Shown: piece after piece, positions 44,792 through 53,890 of the stretch
Position numbering within the stretch: position 1 is the first letter of the stretch
Layout: every line of letters begins with the position of its first letter
Origin: Candidatus Electrothrix aestuarii
Lineage (GTDB): Bacteria > Desulfobacterota > Desulfobulbia > Desulfobulbales > Desulfobulbaceae
DNA length: 64,000 bases
Direction of reading: 5' to 3'
NCBI GenBank assembly: GCA_032595685.2
Contig: CP159373.1
Span: forward strand, 2,129,001-2,193,000
The notes under the pieces: generated by a model
The model's input: the letters and a program-made list of their open reading frames with translations, nothing else
Told to the model about the DNA's origin: nothing
Database searches by the model: none
Position numbers and translations under genes: made by a program

Positions 44792-47131
44792 ATGTCAGAA
44801 TACCTTGGGCCATTATTAACAAGTCAAGACGAGATAAAAAAAGCAGTCAGGCAGCGGAAAAAGAAAGTCATAGAAGACACTATCAAAGCAAATACTCCAG
44901 AGCTTCTTGAAGAAAAATTAACGGCCAAAATGGAAGAAGGCTGGACAGTTCTCCGACCAAACAAAGCCTCATATAGGATTTCACACGACAAGTCTCTCGA
45001 TGAACAACTTGAGGATGAGATGTGGTGCATTCTTGCTCAGATGCAGTTCAAAGAGATGAGCGATGGACGTCTATTTAAAATACAACCTTTCCAAGAAACA
45101 GAGCCTCAACAAATAGATGTTTTTGCAAAAGATGATGAAACCGCTATTTTCGTAACGTGCGTGTATCAAGATACTCCTGGCAAGAAAAGTATGACCAAGC
45201 GAATTGAAAAAATAGAGAGCTTGAGAGAAAAGATATCTATGTCTCTGCACTCTCATTACGGCAGGAAACCAAAACTAAAACAAGGGTGGGTTATTGCAAC
45301 GCGAAATCTTGAGTGGTCCCAGACAGACCTTGATAAAGCTCAAAGCGCGAACATAACTGTCTTACGGGACACTGAACTTAATTATTATGTGAAATTTACG
45401 CGTTTGTATAAGCTTGCAGCCAAATATCAGTTGTTAGCACATCTCTTTGCAAACGAAAAAATTCTTGGGTTAGAGTTGGTGGTACCAGCAACGAAAGGGA
45501 ATATGGGGGGCGTCGATTTTTACAATTTTTTGATCAAGCCAGCAGACCTTTTAAAAATTTCTCATGTTAGTCATAAAGCTAGTCGGGATGTTCAGGATAT
45601 TGAGACATATCAACGGCTTTTAAATCCAAATAGGCTAAAAGAAATCGCTCAATACATTGATGACGGAGGGCAATTTCCGACAAATATTGTCGTAAATGTT
45701 CGTACCAAGAAAAAGAAAAAACTCCGTTTCGAAAAAATAGACAATATCGGAGAATCCGCATTTGGTCGGTTATTCTTACCGAATCAGTATGCTTCAGCAA
45801 TGGTTATTGATGGTCAGCATCGGTTGTACGGGTATGCTCACAGTGAAAGAATTGTAAACGGCAAAGAGGGAAAGGCAACAGTTCCTGTACTTGCATACGA
45901 AAATCTTGAGCCAACAAAAGAAGCAAAGCTATTTGTTGATATTAATTGCGAGCAAGTTAGAGTCCCAAGGAATTTACTTAATGAAATTAATGCGACTCTG
46001 TATTGGGATTCTGATGATTTCAAATTACAAGTTGATGCGCTATGTTCCCGAATGGTGATGACGCTTAACACTAAGCAATCTTCACCGGTTTACGACCGTG
46101 TTATTTTAACAAATCGAGACATGACGTATCTCAGGTGTCTCACACTAACTAATTTTTTTGATGGATTAAAAGAAAATAAATTTTTTGGCGAACAGAAAAA
46201 ATCAGGAGTTATTTCAGCTGGACCGTTAACCGACTCATCTTCGAATAATTTAGAAGACACTATGAAGAAGGCTATAAAGGTGATTGACGGGTACCTAAAT
46301 TTTTTCGCAAAAACTGCACCACATCATTGGGATTTAGGCAAGATAAAAAAAGAAAAAGAATCGCAGATAGGTTATCTTGCAACTAACGAAGGTGTCAGAG
46401 CATTATTCCGAGTGTTAAAAGAACTTTTGATTCATATTGAGATACAGACAGGACGTGATGCTGACACTTTAAGCGGCGAAGAGTTATTGAAAGAACTTGA
46501 GAAATACGCAATTCCGATTGCCGAAATTTTCAAGATTGCAAACTATGAAGCTATTGCTCAGTTTCGTTCAAGAAGTGCTAGCAAAAAAGCTGTGTTAGAA
46601 AATGCGTACCATCTGATGGGCTTCATACATAAGCAGTACCCAGAATTTTGCCCCCACGGACTAGAAGAGTATTTGGAGTCGATTGATGAAGAAGGCACTA
46701 AAGAGGCTGAGGGGCTTGTTGCTGAATTACAAAAGCAGATGTATGAATTCGTGCTGTATAAATTGAAAGAAAAGTATCCGAATGATGACGATTGGTGGTA
46801 TGAAGGAGTTCCATCAAAAGTCAGAACTCAATGTACAGCTCGATGTGAAGAGGAAAAAGGAATTAAAAGTAAAGAGCAATACTTGAAATTGATAGATTAT
46901 CATAGCATTGCAATGTCAAACTGGCAGGGGTGCTTTCAAGGCTCTTTTTCCTTCACAAAGGATGGAGGAAAAGACAAACAGCTTAACTGGATAAAGCAAC
47001 TAAACTCCATCCGTAATATCACTCATCATCCTGAAAAGTGGCCTGCATCGAAAAAACAAGTAGAGTTTGTTAGAGATATTCATAAAAAAGGGATGGAACG
47101 ATTTGTGATTCCAGAATCAAGCTCTCATTGA
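44792..47131 (+). CDS. DGQHR-domain protein with PD-(D/E)XK-like N-terminus and C-terminal HEPN motif
   Basis: 779 residues. An N-terminal region (about 65-210) has a restriction-endonuclease-like pattern (QQIDVFAKDDETAIFVTC) in which the usual ExK is not present. The DGQHR domain (about 230-480) carries D340-GQH-R344 in MVIDGQHRLYG, as in DndB-type proteins tied to DNA modification. The C-terminus holds R741-N742-ITH-H746, the RNxxxH catalytic motif of HEPN ribonucleases, in a helical domain (about 640-779). Likely a conflict-system effector. Faces the radical SAM and ATPase genes. Confidence 0.8.
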   Translation: MSEYLGPLLTSQDEIKKAVRQRKKKVIEDTIKANTPELLEEKLTAKMEEGWTVLRPNKASYRISHDKSLDEQLEDEMWCILAQMQFKEMSDGRLFKIQPFQETEPQQIDVFAKDDETAIFVTCVYQDTPGKKSMTKRIEKIESLREKISMSLHSHYGRKPKLKQGWVIATRNLEWSQTDLDKAQSANITVLRDTELNYYVKFTRLYKLAAKYQLLAHLFANEKILGLELVVPATKGNMGGVDFYNFLIKPADLLKISHVSHKASRDVQDIETYQRLLNPNRLKEIAQYIDDGGQFPTNIVVNVRTKKKKKLRFEKIDNIGESAFGRLFLPNQYASAMVIDGQHRLYGYAHSERIVNGKEGKATVPVLAYENLEPTKEAKLFVDINCEQVRVPRNLLNEINATLYWDSDDFKLQVDALCSRMVMTLNTKQSSPVYDRVILTNRDMTYLRCLTLTNFFDGLKENKFFGEQKKSGVISAGPLTDSSSNNLEDTMKKAIKVIDGYLNFFAKTAPHHWDLGKIKKEKESQIGYLATNEGVRALFRVLKELLIHIEIQTGRDADTLSGEELLKELEKYAIPIAEIFKIANYEAIAQFRSRSASKKAVLENAYHLMGFIHKQYPEFCPHGLEEYLESIDEEGTKEAEGLVAELQKQMYEFVLYKLKEKYPNDDDWWYEGVPSKVRTQCTARCEEEKGIKSKEQYLKLIDYHSIAMSNWQGCFQGSFSFTKDGGKDKQLNWIKQLNSIRNITHHPEKWPASKKQVEFVRDIHKKGMERFVIPESSSH

Positions 47132-47151
47132 AAGAGACGGAGAAGAGGTAC

Positions 47152-47188
47152 AAAAGAAAAACCCGCTAACCAATAAAGGTCGCGGGTT
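47152..47188 (-). terminator. Terminator after tRNA-Leu
   Basis: AACCCGC / GCGGGTT stem with a 15-base loop; on the minus strand it is followed by TTTTTCTTTT. It also lies just beyond the DGQHR gene and may serve both strands. Confidence 0.75.
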
Positions 47189-47214
47189 CTATAAGATACT
47201 GCTTATGTAAGAGA

Positions 47215-47300
47215 TGGTGCCGAAGGCCGGAGTCGAACCGGCACGGGCGTAACCCACTACCCCCTCAAGATAGCGTGTCTACCAATTCCACCACTTCGGC
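47215..47300 (-). tRNA. tRNA-Leu (anticodon GAG)
   Basis: 86 nt with encoded CCA. Acceptor GCCGAAG/CTTCGGC, Leu-type D-arm GTGGAATTGGTAGACAC, anticodon stem CTATC/GGTAG with loop TTGAGGG, long variable arm, T-arm GCCGGTTCGACTCCGGC. Reads CUC/CUU. It precedes no gene on its strand other than the terminator. Confidence 0.94.
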
Positions 47301-47323
47301 ACACAAAATTTGTATGTATTTTT

Positions 47324-47896
47324 TTATTCAGCCTGTTCCGGGGCTGTTTCCGGTTCTACTACTTGCTCAACAGGAGAAGCTTGTTCAGCAGATTCCTCGG
47401 CAGCAGGCGCAATATCTGATTCCTGTGTTGCATCCGCTAACGGCTCGTTTTCAATAGCTGCCGGAGTAGTTACTTCTGCCTCTGTAGGCTCAGCTTCCTG
47501 ATCAGGAGCAACCTCTTGAACAGCGGAAGTCGCTTCTCCAGCTGGCTCTTCAACCTGCTCTACAGGCTGGATGTCAGCCTCCGGCATAGGAATGGTCACC
47601 GGGGCTTCTTGCTGAACCGGGGCCGTAGTTTCCTGAACAGGCAGGTCATTCATAATGGAACCGGTGCTCTCATTCGCAGAAAGATAGGCCAAGGAAATTG
47701 AGGTGCCCATAAAGACAATCGCCGAAAAGGTGGTTATCTTGTTCAAAAGTGGCACCGGGCCTTCTGATCCGAAGACTGATTGACCAGAACCGCCAAAGGT
47801 AGCTCCGATATCAGCTCCCTTGCCGTGCTGCAAAAGCACGATGACAATCAGGAAGAGAGAAACCAGTACATGTACTATAATAAGTAAGGTCGTCAT
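47324..47896 (-). CDS. secG: Preprotein translocase subunit SecG with long acidic tail
   Basis: 190 residues. The first ~75 are normal SecG: two membrane helices (LLIIVHVLVSLFLIVIVLLQ and ITTFSAIVFMGTSISLAYL) around GGSGQSVFG. The remaining ~110 are Glu/Pro/Ala-rich with no hydrophobic part, far longer than the usual SecG tail. Overlaps the tpiA stop by 4 nt. The tail probably lies in the periplasm or cytoplasm depending on helix orientation; role unknown. Confidence 0.92.
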   Translation of the reverse strand: MTTLLIIVHVLVSLFLIVIVLLQHGKGADIGATFGGSGQSVFGSEGPVPLLNKITTFSAIVFMGTSISLAYLSANESTGSIMNDLPVQETTAPVQQEAPVTIPMPEADIQPVEQVEEPAGEATSAVQEVAPDQEAEPTEAEVTTPAAIENEPLADATQESDIAPAAEESAEQASPVEQVVEPETAPEQAE

Positions 47897-48648
47897 GTAA
47901 AATTGATTATCCTAGCAAATGACTCTGCCTGCAAGGCTGCGCCGCCCACCAGAGCGCCGTCAACGTCAGGCTGAGCCATGAGGCTGTCAATATTTTCAGG
48001 TTTGACCGAGCCACCATACAATATCCTGATAGAGTCGGCAAGTGTTTTTTCGTATAAATCTTCAAGAGCAGTACGAATAAAGGCGTGTACTTCCTGGGCC
48101 TGCTCCTTTGTGGCTGTTTTTCCGGTCCCAATGGCCCAGACTGGTTCGTAGGCAATTACGACCGCTTGCATCTGTTCTGCCTGAACATCCTTCAGCCCCT
48201 GGCTGAGTTGTTCCTCAACCACCTTAAAGGTGTTGCCCAGTTCCCGTTCATCCAAGGTCTCGCCAACGCAGAGAATAGGGGAAAGGCCGAATTGCAGAGC
48301 GCCCAGCAGGCGCTGATTGACCATTGTATTATCCTCGCCAAAGACATGGCGGCGCTCTGAATGGCCGAGAATGACCATATCAACCCCGACATCCTGCAAC
48401 ATAGGTGGTGAAATCTCACCGGTAAAGGCACCTTGCTTTTCCCAGGCCACGTTTTGCGCAGCCACCTTGACCGGACTTTCACTCACAGCCTCTTTCACCG
48501 CAGCCAGCGAGAGATAGGCAGGGGCGACCATGACCTCCCGGTCGGTTAATCCTTTGCTGGCATCTGCAACAGCTTTGGCTAACTCAGCGGCCTCAGCACG
48601 ATTCAGGTGCATTTTCCAGTTTCCGGCGATCAGTGGTGTTCGTGTCAT
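47893..48648 (-). CDS. tpiA: Triosephosphate isomerase
   Basis: 251 residues, usual length. Motifs GNWKMHLN (Lys), LGHSERRH (His), AYEPVWAIGTGKTA (Glu and loop 6), LYGGSVKP. Interconverts DHAP and glyceraldehyde-3-phosphate. Part of gap-pgk-tpiA-secG order. Confidence 0.97.
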   Translation of the reverse strand: MTRTPLIAGNWKMHLNRAEAAELAKAVADASKGLTDREVMVAPAYLSLAAVKEAVSESPVKVAAQNVAWEKQGAFTGEISPPMLQDVGVDMVILGHSERRHVFGEDNTMVNQRLLGALQFGLSPILCVGETLDERELGNTFKVVEEQLSQGLKDVQAEQMQAVVIAYEPVWAIGTGKTATKEQAQEVHAFIRTALEDLYEKTLADSIRILYGGSVKPENIDSLMAQPDVDGALVGGAALQAESFARIINFT

Positions 48649-48738
48649 GTTTTTCCTCCCAAAAAGATCGTCTCTTCATAAGGCTCCGAATCTCATATAG
48701 GAATTTCATGAAAAAATTCCCGTTTTCGGTGCGGGACT

Positions 48739-48816
48739 GTAGGGGCAAATCACTTTGTCTGCCCTTTATTTTCTGCTTGGTGGTAATTAAGGGAGGACAC
48801 GCAGGTCCGCCCCTAC
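48739..48816. repeat. GTAGGGGC-ended palindromic element, copy a
   Basis: Starts GTAGGGGCAAA and ends CCGCCCCTAC, about 26-base imperfect terminal inverted repeats, 78 bp, between pgk and tpiA. Same family as 50045-50120 and 61507-61567. Confidence 0.75.
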
Positions 48817-48832
48817 GACATTCATCTTTATT

Positions 48833-50011
48833 TCAACCTTCCAGCGCCTTTACTCCGGGCAGTTCCTTGCCTTCCATCAGCATGAGAAAGGCACCGCCAC
48901 CGGTGGACATATAGGAAATATTTTCTGCCTCGCCGGACAGGCGGACCGCAGCATTGGAATCCCCGCCCCCGGTGATGCTCAGGGCATGGGCAGAAGCCAC
49001 AGCATGGGCCAGGGCCATTGTGCCCCGGGCATAGGCATCCATCTCAAAGGCACCCATTGGGCCGTTCCAGACAATGGTCTTGGCATTGGCCAGTACTTCA
49101 GTAAAGCAGATTACTGTAGCGGGGCCAATATCCAGAGCCATCCAATTATCCGGGATGTCCTGGATGGTTACCTGCTTGCACACTGCATCCGGGGCAAACT
49201 GGTCTGCGGCAATAACATCCACTGGCAGATAAACCTTTACGCCCTTTTCCTTGGCATCAATCAGTAATTGGCGGGCATTATCCAGCAAATCATCCTCCAC
49301 TTTGGAGGCACCCACAAAATAGCCTTGGCTTTTGAGAAAGGTGTTGGCCATTGCTCCGCCGATGAGCAGACAGTCTACCTTATTGAGCATATTGGTCAAG
49401 GCCTCAAGTTTGCCGGAGACCTTAGCGCCACCCACAATGGCGACCATTGGGCGCTGTGGATCATCCACCGAACGGTGGAAATAAGACATTTCCTTATCCA
49501 GCAGAAAACCAGCTGCCTTTTCTGCACAGTTTTCCGCAATCCCGGTAACCGAGGCATGGGAGCGATGGGAGGCAGCAAAGGCATCGTTGATATAAATATC
49601 GGTTAAGGCAGCCAGTTGCTGGGCAAAGGCGGGGTCATTGGCCTGCTCTTCAGCATGGAAGCGGAGGTTTTCCAGTAACACGATATCGCCGTTATTCATG
49701 GCAGCAACAGCGCTCTCTGCTTCAGGGCCTACGCAGTCCTGGGCCATCTGGACCGGTTTGTCGAGAATGCTGGAGAGGTATTGGGCAACCGGTGCCAGGG
49801 AGAACTTCTCCACCCGCTGTCCTTTGGGGCGTCCCATATGGGAGGCAAGGATAACTTTGGCCTCTTGCTCCAGAGCATACTGGATGGTGGGCAGAACGGT
49901 GCGGATGCGCAGGTCATCGGTGATCTCGCCCTGCTCATTCATAGGCACGTTGAAATCCACCCGGATCAAAACTCGTTTTCCGCTAATATCAAGGTCACGA
50001 ATTGTTTTCAT
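48833..50011 (-). CDS. pgk: Phosphoglycerate kinase
   Basis: 392 residues from the ATG at 50011 (AGGAGTAAG upstream); the longer frame runs into a repeat. Contains RVDFNVPMN, SHMGRPKG, LLENLRFH, AIVGGAKVSGK, and the C-terminal GGGDSNAAV and STGGGAFL. Normal, complete. Confidence 0.97.
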   Translation of the reverse strand: MKTIRDLDISGKRVLIRVDFNVPMNEQGEITDDLRIRTVLPTIQYALEQEAKVILASHMGRPKGQRVEKFSLAPVAQYLSSILDKPVQMAQDCVGPEAESAVAAMNNGDIVLLENLRFHAEEQANDPAFAQQLAALTDIYINDAFAASHRSHASVTGIAENCAEKAAGFLLDKEMSYFHRSVDDPQRPMVAIVGGAKVSGKLEALTNMLNKVDCLLIGGAMANTFLKSQGYFVGASKVEDDLLDNARQLLIDAKEKGVKVYLPVDVIAADQFAPDAVCKQVTIQDIPDNWMALDIGPATVICFTEVLANAKTIVWNGPMGAFEMDAYARGTMALAHAVASAHALSITGGGDSNAAVRLSGEAENISYMSTGGGAFLMLMEGKELPGVKALEG

Positions 50012-50044
50012 TCTTACTCCTGTGAGGAAATTCCAATTCGGTTC

Positions 50045-50120
50045 GTAGGGGCAAGGTCTGGGTGTTTGACCAAGAGAATCAATCAATAGAGAAAGGGCAA
50101 ACACAGCGGTTTGCCCCTAC
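50045..50120. repeat. GTAGGGGC-ended palindromic element, copy b
   Basis: Starts GTAGGGGCAAG and ends TTTGCCCCTAC, 76 bp, between gap and pgk in the 5' leader of pgk. Confidence 0.75.
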
Positions 50121-50178
50121 AGAATTTTTACAGAAGACGACCAGAGGTCATCTTGAATACCCTACTTAGGGTATCCTG

Positions 50179-51399
50179 TTACACCATCCGTTCAGCCACG
50201 GAGACGGTCAGGTCACCAAGCATATTGGTGTAGCTACCCAGCTCGTTATCGTACCAGCCGTAGATGACAGCCTGGGTTACCGGAACCTCCAGAATATGCG
50301 GTCCCGATCCTGCGTCGATGTTGCAGCTCTTCAGGTGATCCAGATTGACCTTCAAAGAAGCAGTCCGGGTATGGGTCTCGGTGGACTCGATAACCGTAGC
50401 GGCCTCTGGGGTACCAATGATATCTGAGGAAACATTCTGGCCCGCAGAGTACTTGAGGTACTGGGTGGTGGCTGCGTAATCTTTGTAGATACTATTGATC
50501 AGGTCGCGTTTAATGGGGTTTTCCAGCTCGTCCTGCAGGTTGAGCACCAGGACAATCAAGGAACCTGTGGAGGTCGGAATCCGAACAGACTCTGCAATAA
50601 AACCGATGCCCTTCATCTCCGGGATAACCAGACCCAAGGCCTTGGCCGCACCGGTGGTGGTCAGGATAATATTGTTGAGGGTGGAGCGGTTTTTACGCAG
50701 GTCAGTCACGCCAGCAGCAGGGACGGCATCCAGGACTTTCTGGCTTCCTGTGGCTGCATGGACCGTGACCATAGACGCGGTAAGCATCCGGTCTGCACCG
50801 AAATGATCCATGAGTGGCTTGATCATGTAGGACAGACAGGTGGTGGTGCAGGAGGCTGCCGAGACGATGGAGTGCTGCTCTGGCTTATAATCATCGTCAT
50901 TAATGCCCATAACCGTGGTGATTGCATCATCAGGCATATCAATACCCTTAGATTTGATCTTGAACGGTGCTGAGACCATAACTTTTTCTGCACCAGCCTG
51001 AAGGTGGCCGCGTACCGAACCGCGAGGATCGCCAGCATCAGTGGTGGGGTCTTTGAAAACACCGGTGGTGTCCACAACCATGCGGACATTATTGTCCTGC
51101 CATTTAATATCCTTGGGGTTACGCGCCTCACGGAGGACAGTGACCGGAACACCGTTGATTGTCATGGTGCCTGCGGCCTCATTCAGGTTCTCGATAACCC
51201 GACCGCCCTTATGCCCGTGCAGGTAGGTAGACAGTCTGCCGTAGGAGGAATCCTTTTCAATGGTTGCAGCGATGTCTTCCAAGCCGCTACCGACCTGACG
51301 TCCGAGGTTGACAACAATCTCTGAAAAAAATTGTCGGGAAACATGATGCCAGAGTGAGAGTTTACCGATCCTTCCGAGGCCGTTGATTCCAAGTTTCAT
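50179..51399 (-). CDS. gap: Glyceraldehyde-3-phosphate dehydrogenase
   Basis: 406 residues from the ATG at 51399 (MKLGINGLGRIG). The NAD site GINGLGRIG, catalytic Cys in SAASCTTTCL, TVHAATGSQKV, and WYDNELGSYTN are present. Longer than the usual ~335, with extra residues after the first strand and inside the NAD domain. Opens the gap-pgk-tpiA-secG cluster. Confidence 0.94.
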   Translation of the reverse strand: MKLGINGLGRIGKLSLWHHVSRQFFSEIVVNLGRQVGSGLEDIAATIEKDSSYGRLSTYLHGHKGGRVIENLNEAAGTMTINGVPVTVLREARNPKDIKWQDNNVRMVVDTTGVFKDPTTDAGDPRGSVRGHLQAGAEKVMVSAPFKIKSKGIDMPDDAITTVMGINDDDYKPEQHSIVSAASCTTTCLSYMIKPLMDHFGADRMLTASMVTVHAATGSQKVLDAVPAAGVTDLRKNRSTLNNIILTTTGAAKALGLVIPEMKGIGFIAESVRIPTSTGSLIVLVLNLQDELENPIKRDLINSIYKDYAATTQYLKYSAGQNVSSDIIGTPEAATVIESTETHTRTASLKVNLDHLKSCNIDAGSGPHILEVPVTQAVIYGWYDNELGSYTNMLGDLTVSVAERMV

Positions 51400-51876
51400 A
51401 TTCAATTCTCTCTTTTTTTGTCCGCGAGATAGGCCTGATCCCACCTTGATTTTGCCTGGTAGATGAGGCTGGTCTCGGTTCGCTTATTGCGTGTGGACAT
51501 TTTAACAAATGGAAGTATGATGCGCTGAATTAGAAATCTATATATGGTATAAATGCATTTATTACAATCGAAAACCGTTGTGCTGAGAAAAACAATTTTG
51601 TTGTTCCTCTGGCATAGATAGGGAAATACATACTCGGAGAAGGGGAAAAGTTGATATCTTAATGTCTTGAAATTGTATCTTTTCTTTTGCTGGTACTGGT
51701 AGCTCGTATCCCTGGCTTTGGGCCGCATATAATTCGTTCTGCAAATACTTATATGAACACAGAGTGGTAAATGGCTTTGAACAATAGACAGGAACGTGAT
51801 AAGAAAGGCCTAACGAAAACGGAGGCCAGGTATAGCCCGTTTTTTAACCAGAAAGATCTCTAACCTGAAACAGAAT
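51400..51876. other. Divergent intergenic region gap/carboxylase
   Basis: 477 AT-rich bases between leftward gap and the rightward carboxylase. Short frames on the minus strand have no ribosome site or similarity. Promoters for both genes must lie here. Confidence 0.55.
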
Positions 51877-53871
51877 ATGTTTACTAAAATTCTTATAGCA
51901 AACCGGGGCGAAATTGCCTGCCGCATCATCAGAACGGCACGGGCAATGGGCATTAAAACCGTTGCTGTGTTCTCCGATGCGGATAAATCTGCCCTGCATG
52001 TTCGAATGGCAGATGAGGCGGTCCATATAGGTGCTTCCGCACCAACACAGAGTTACCTGGATGTTGAGAAGATACTCAGCGCCTGTAAAAGTACCGGGGC
52101 TGAGGCTGTACATCCGGGATACGGCTTTCTTTCGGAAAACGATACCTTTTGTCAACGGCTTGGCGAAGAGGGCATAGCCTTTATTGGGCCTCCGGTCGGG
52201 GCTATCACCAGTATGGGGGATAAGATTACCTCCAAGCAGATTGCGGATCAGGCCGGGGTTAATACCATTCCTGGTTATGATGGGATTCTGGAAAACGCTG
52301 AGCAGGCTGTGGAAAAGGCCGCCGAGATAGGCTACCCGGTGATGCTCAAGGCGACTGCCGGTGGCGGTGGCAAGGGGATGCGGATCGCCCGGAATGAGCA
52401 GGAATGCCGGGAGGGCTTTGAACGGGCCGCAGGAGAGGCGCTGTCCAGTTTTGGTGATGATCGCATCCTGATTGAAAAATATATAGAGCAGCCCCGCCAT
52501 ATCGAGATTCAGGTCATGGCGGATCAGCACGGTAATGCGGTTTATCTCGGAGAACGGGAATGTTCTCTGCAACGGCGCCATCAAAAGGTCATTGAAGAGG
52601 CTCCGTCTCCTTTCCTTACCCCGGAGACCCGCCGCCAGATGGGCGAGCAGGCGGTCATGTTGGCCAAGGCTGTCAATTATACTTCTGCCGGAACTGTTGA
52701 ATGCATAGTTGACCAGGAACAGAATTTTTATTTTTTGGAAATGAATACCCGCCTCCAGGTGGAGCACCCTATAACCGAGATGGTGACAGGGTATGATCTG
52801 GTGGAATTGATGATCCGGGTGGCCGCTGGCGAGCCCCTGCCCATGCGGCAGGAGGATATTGAACTCAAAGGCTGGGCCCTTGAATGCCGGGTCTATGCTG
52901 AAGATCCGGTCCGTGATTTTTTTCCGTCTACCGGCAGGGTCACAACCTATCAGCCGCCGTATGAGGATATGACAAGGGTACGCCTGGACAGCGGGGTGGT
53001 TGAGGGCAGTGAGATCTCGGTCTATTACGATCCTATGATTTCCAAGCTAGTGACCAGGGGAGAGGACCGGGAAGAGGCCATTGCCATTATGCAGGATGCT
53101 CTGGATGAGTATGTGATTGAGGGCGTGGCCACGAATATTAATTTCCTCTCCGCCTTGGTTGCTCATCCCCGATTCCAGCGGGGTGAACTCTCTACCGGGT
53201 TTATAGGAGAGGAATTTGCCCACGGCTTTCGCGATACCGAGGTTAAGGTCGATGCCCCGGATATTCCCATTGTGGTGGCAGGTATTGTGCATCGTCTGTA
53301 CACGGAAAGAGCTGCCAAGATCGGCGGCCAGCTGCCTGGGCACGAACGGCGGGTGGGGGATTCCTGGGTCGTGGTTATCGGGGACGTGCATAAACCCCTT
53401 TCAGTGAAACCCTTTCAGGCCGATTGTGGGTACCGCGTAGATTATAAAGGGAAGAATTATAGGGTCAAGACGGACTGGCAGTTTTCTCAAAAGGTCTTTC
53501 ACGGCACCATTAATAATCAGCGTTTCAGCTTGCAGGTCAGCAGGCGAGGACTAGGGTATACCATTTGTTATCGTGGCTTACGTATTGACGCCTTGGTGAT
53601 GTCCCCACAAGTAGCTGAATTGTATCGCTACATGCCGAAAAAGGCAGAGGTTGATTTGTCCAAGTTTCTGCTTGCCCCTATGCCGGGCCTGTTGGTCAAG
53701 CTTGCTGTTCAGCCTGAACAGGAGGTGAAGGTTGGGCAGGAGCTGGCAGTTATCGAGGCCATGAAGATGGAAAACGTGCTTAGAGCACCGGCAGATGGCA
53801 AGATTGCCAGTATTACAGCGAATCTCGGTGAATGCCTGACCGTGGATCAAGTGATCCTGGAATTTGCCTGA
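51877..53871 (+). CDS. Acyl-CoA carboxylase alpha subunit (biotin carboxylase plus biotin carrier)
   Basis: 664 residues. Biotin carboxylase with N-terminal domain (ILIANRGEIACRIIRTA), ATP-grasp (KATAGGGGKGMRIA, ECSLQRRHQK, EMNTRLQVEHPITE), central linker as in propionyl-CoA/acetyl-CoA carboxylase alpha subunits, and a biotinyl domain near the C-terminus with EAMKMEN whose Lys is biotinylated. Needs a carboxyltransferase partner, not seen here. The biotin operon 30 kb away fits. Acetyl-CoA, propionyl-CoA or pyruvate as substrate cannot be told apart. Confidence 0.92.
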   Translation: MFTKILIANRGEIACRIIRTARAMGIKTVAVFSDADKSALHVRMADEAVHIGASAPTQSYLDVEKILSACKSTGAEAVHPGYGFLSENDTFCQRLGEEGIAFIGPPVGAITSMGDKITSKQIADQAGVNTIPGYDGILENAEQAVEKAAEIGYPVMLKATAGGGGKGMRIARNEQECREGFERAAGEALSSFGDDRILIEKYIEQPRHIEIQVMADQHGNAVYLGERECSLQRRHQKVIEEAPSPFLTPETRRQMGEQAVMLAKAVNYTSAGTVECIVDQEQNFYFLEMNTRLQVEHPITEMVTGYDLVELMIRVAAGEPLPMRQEDIELKGWALECRVYAEDPVRDFFPSTGRVTTYQPPYEDMTRVRLDSGVVEGSEISVYYDPMISKLVTRGEDREEAIAIMQDALDEYVIEGVATNINFLSALVAHPRFQRGELSTGFIGEEFAHGFRDTEVKVDAPDIPIVVAGIVHRLYTERAAKIGGQLPGHERRVGDSWVVVIGDVHKPLSVKPFQADCGYRVDYKGKNYRVKTDWQFSQKVFHGTINNQRFSLQVSRRGLGYTICYRGLRIDALVMSPQVAELYRYMPKKAEVDLSKFLLAPMPGLLVKLAVQPEQEVKVGQELAVIEAMKMENVLRAPADGKIASITANLGECLTVDQVILEFA

Positions 53872-53890
53872 GCTGATTATAATTCAACAG

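Noticed and set aside
51402-51728. 108-codon minus-strand frame upstream of gap
   Set aside because: Overlaps the gap leader, no ribosome site, and Tyr/Lys/Arg-rich composition typical of AT-rich noncoding DNA.
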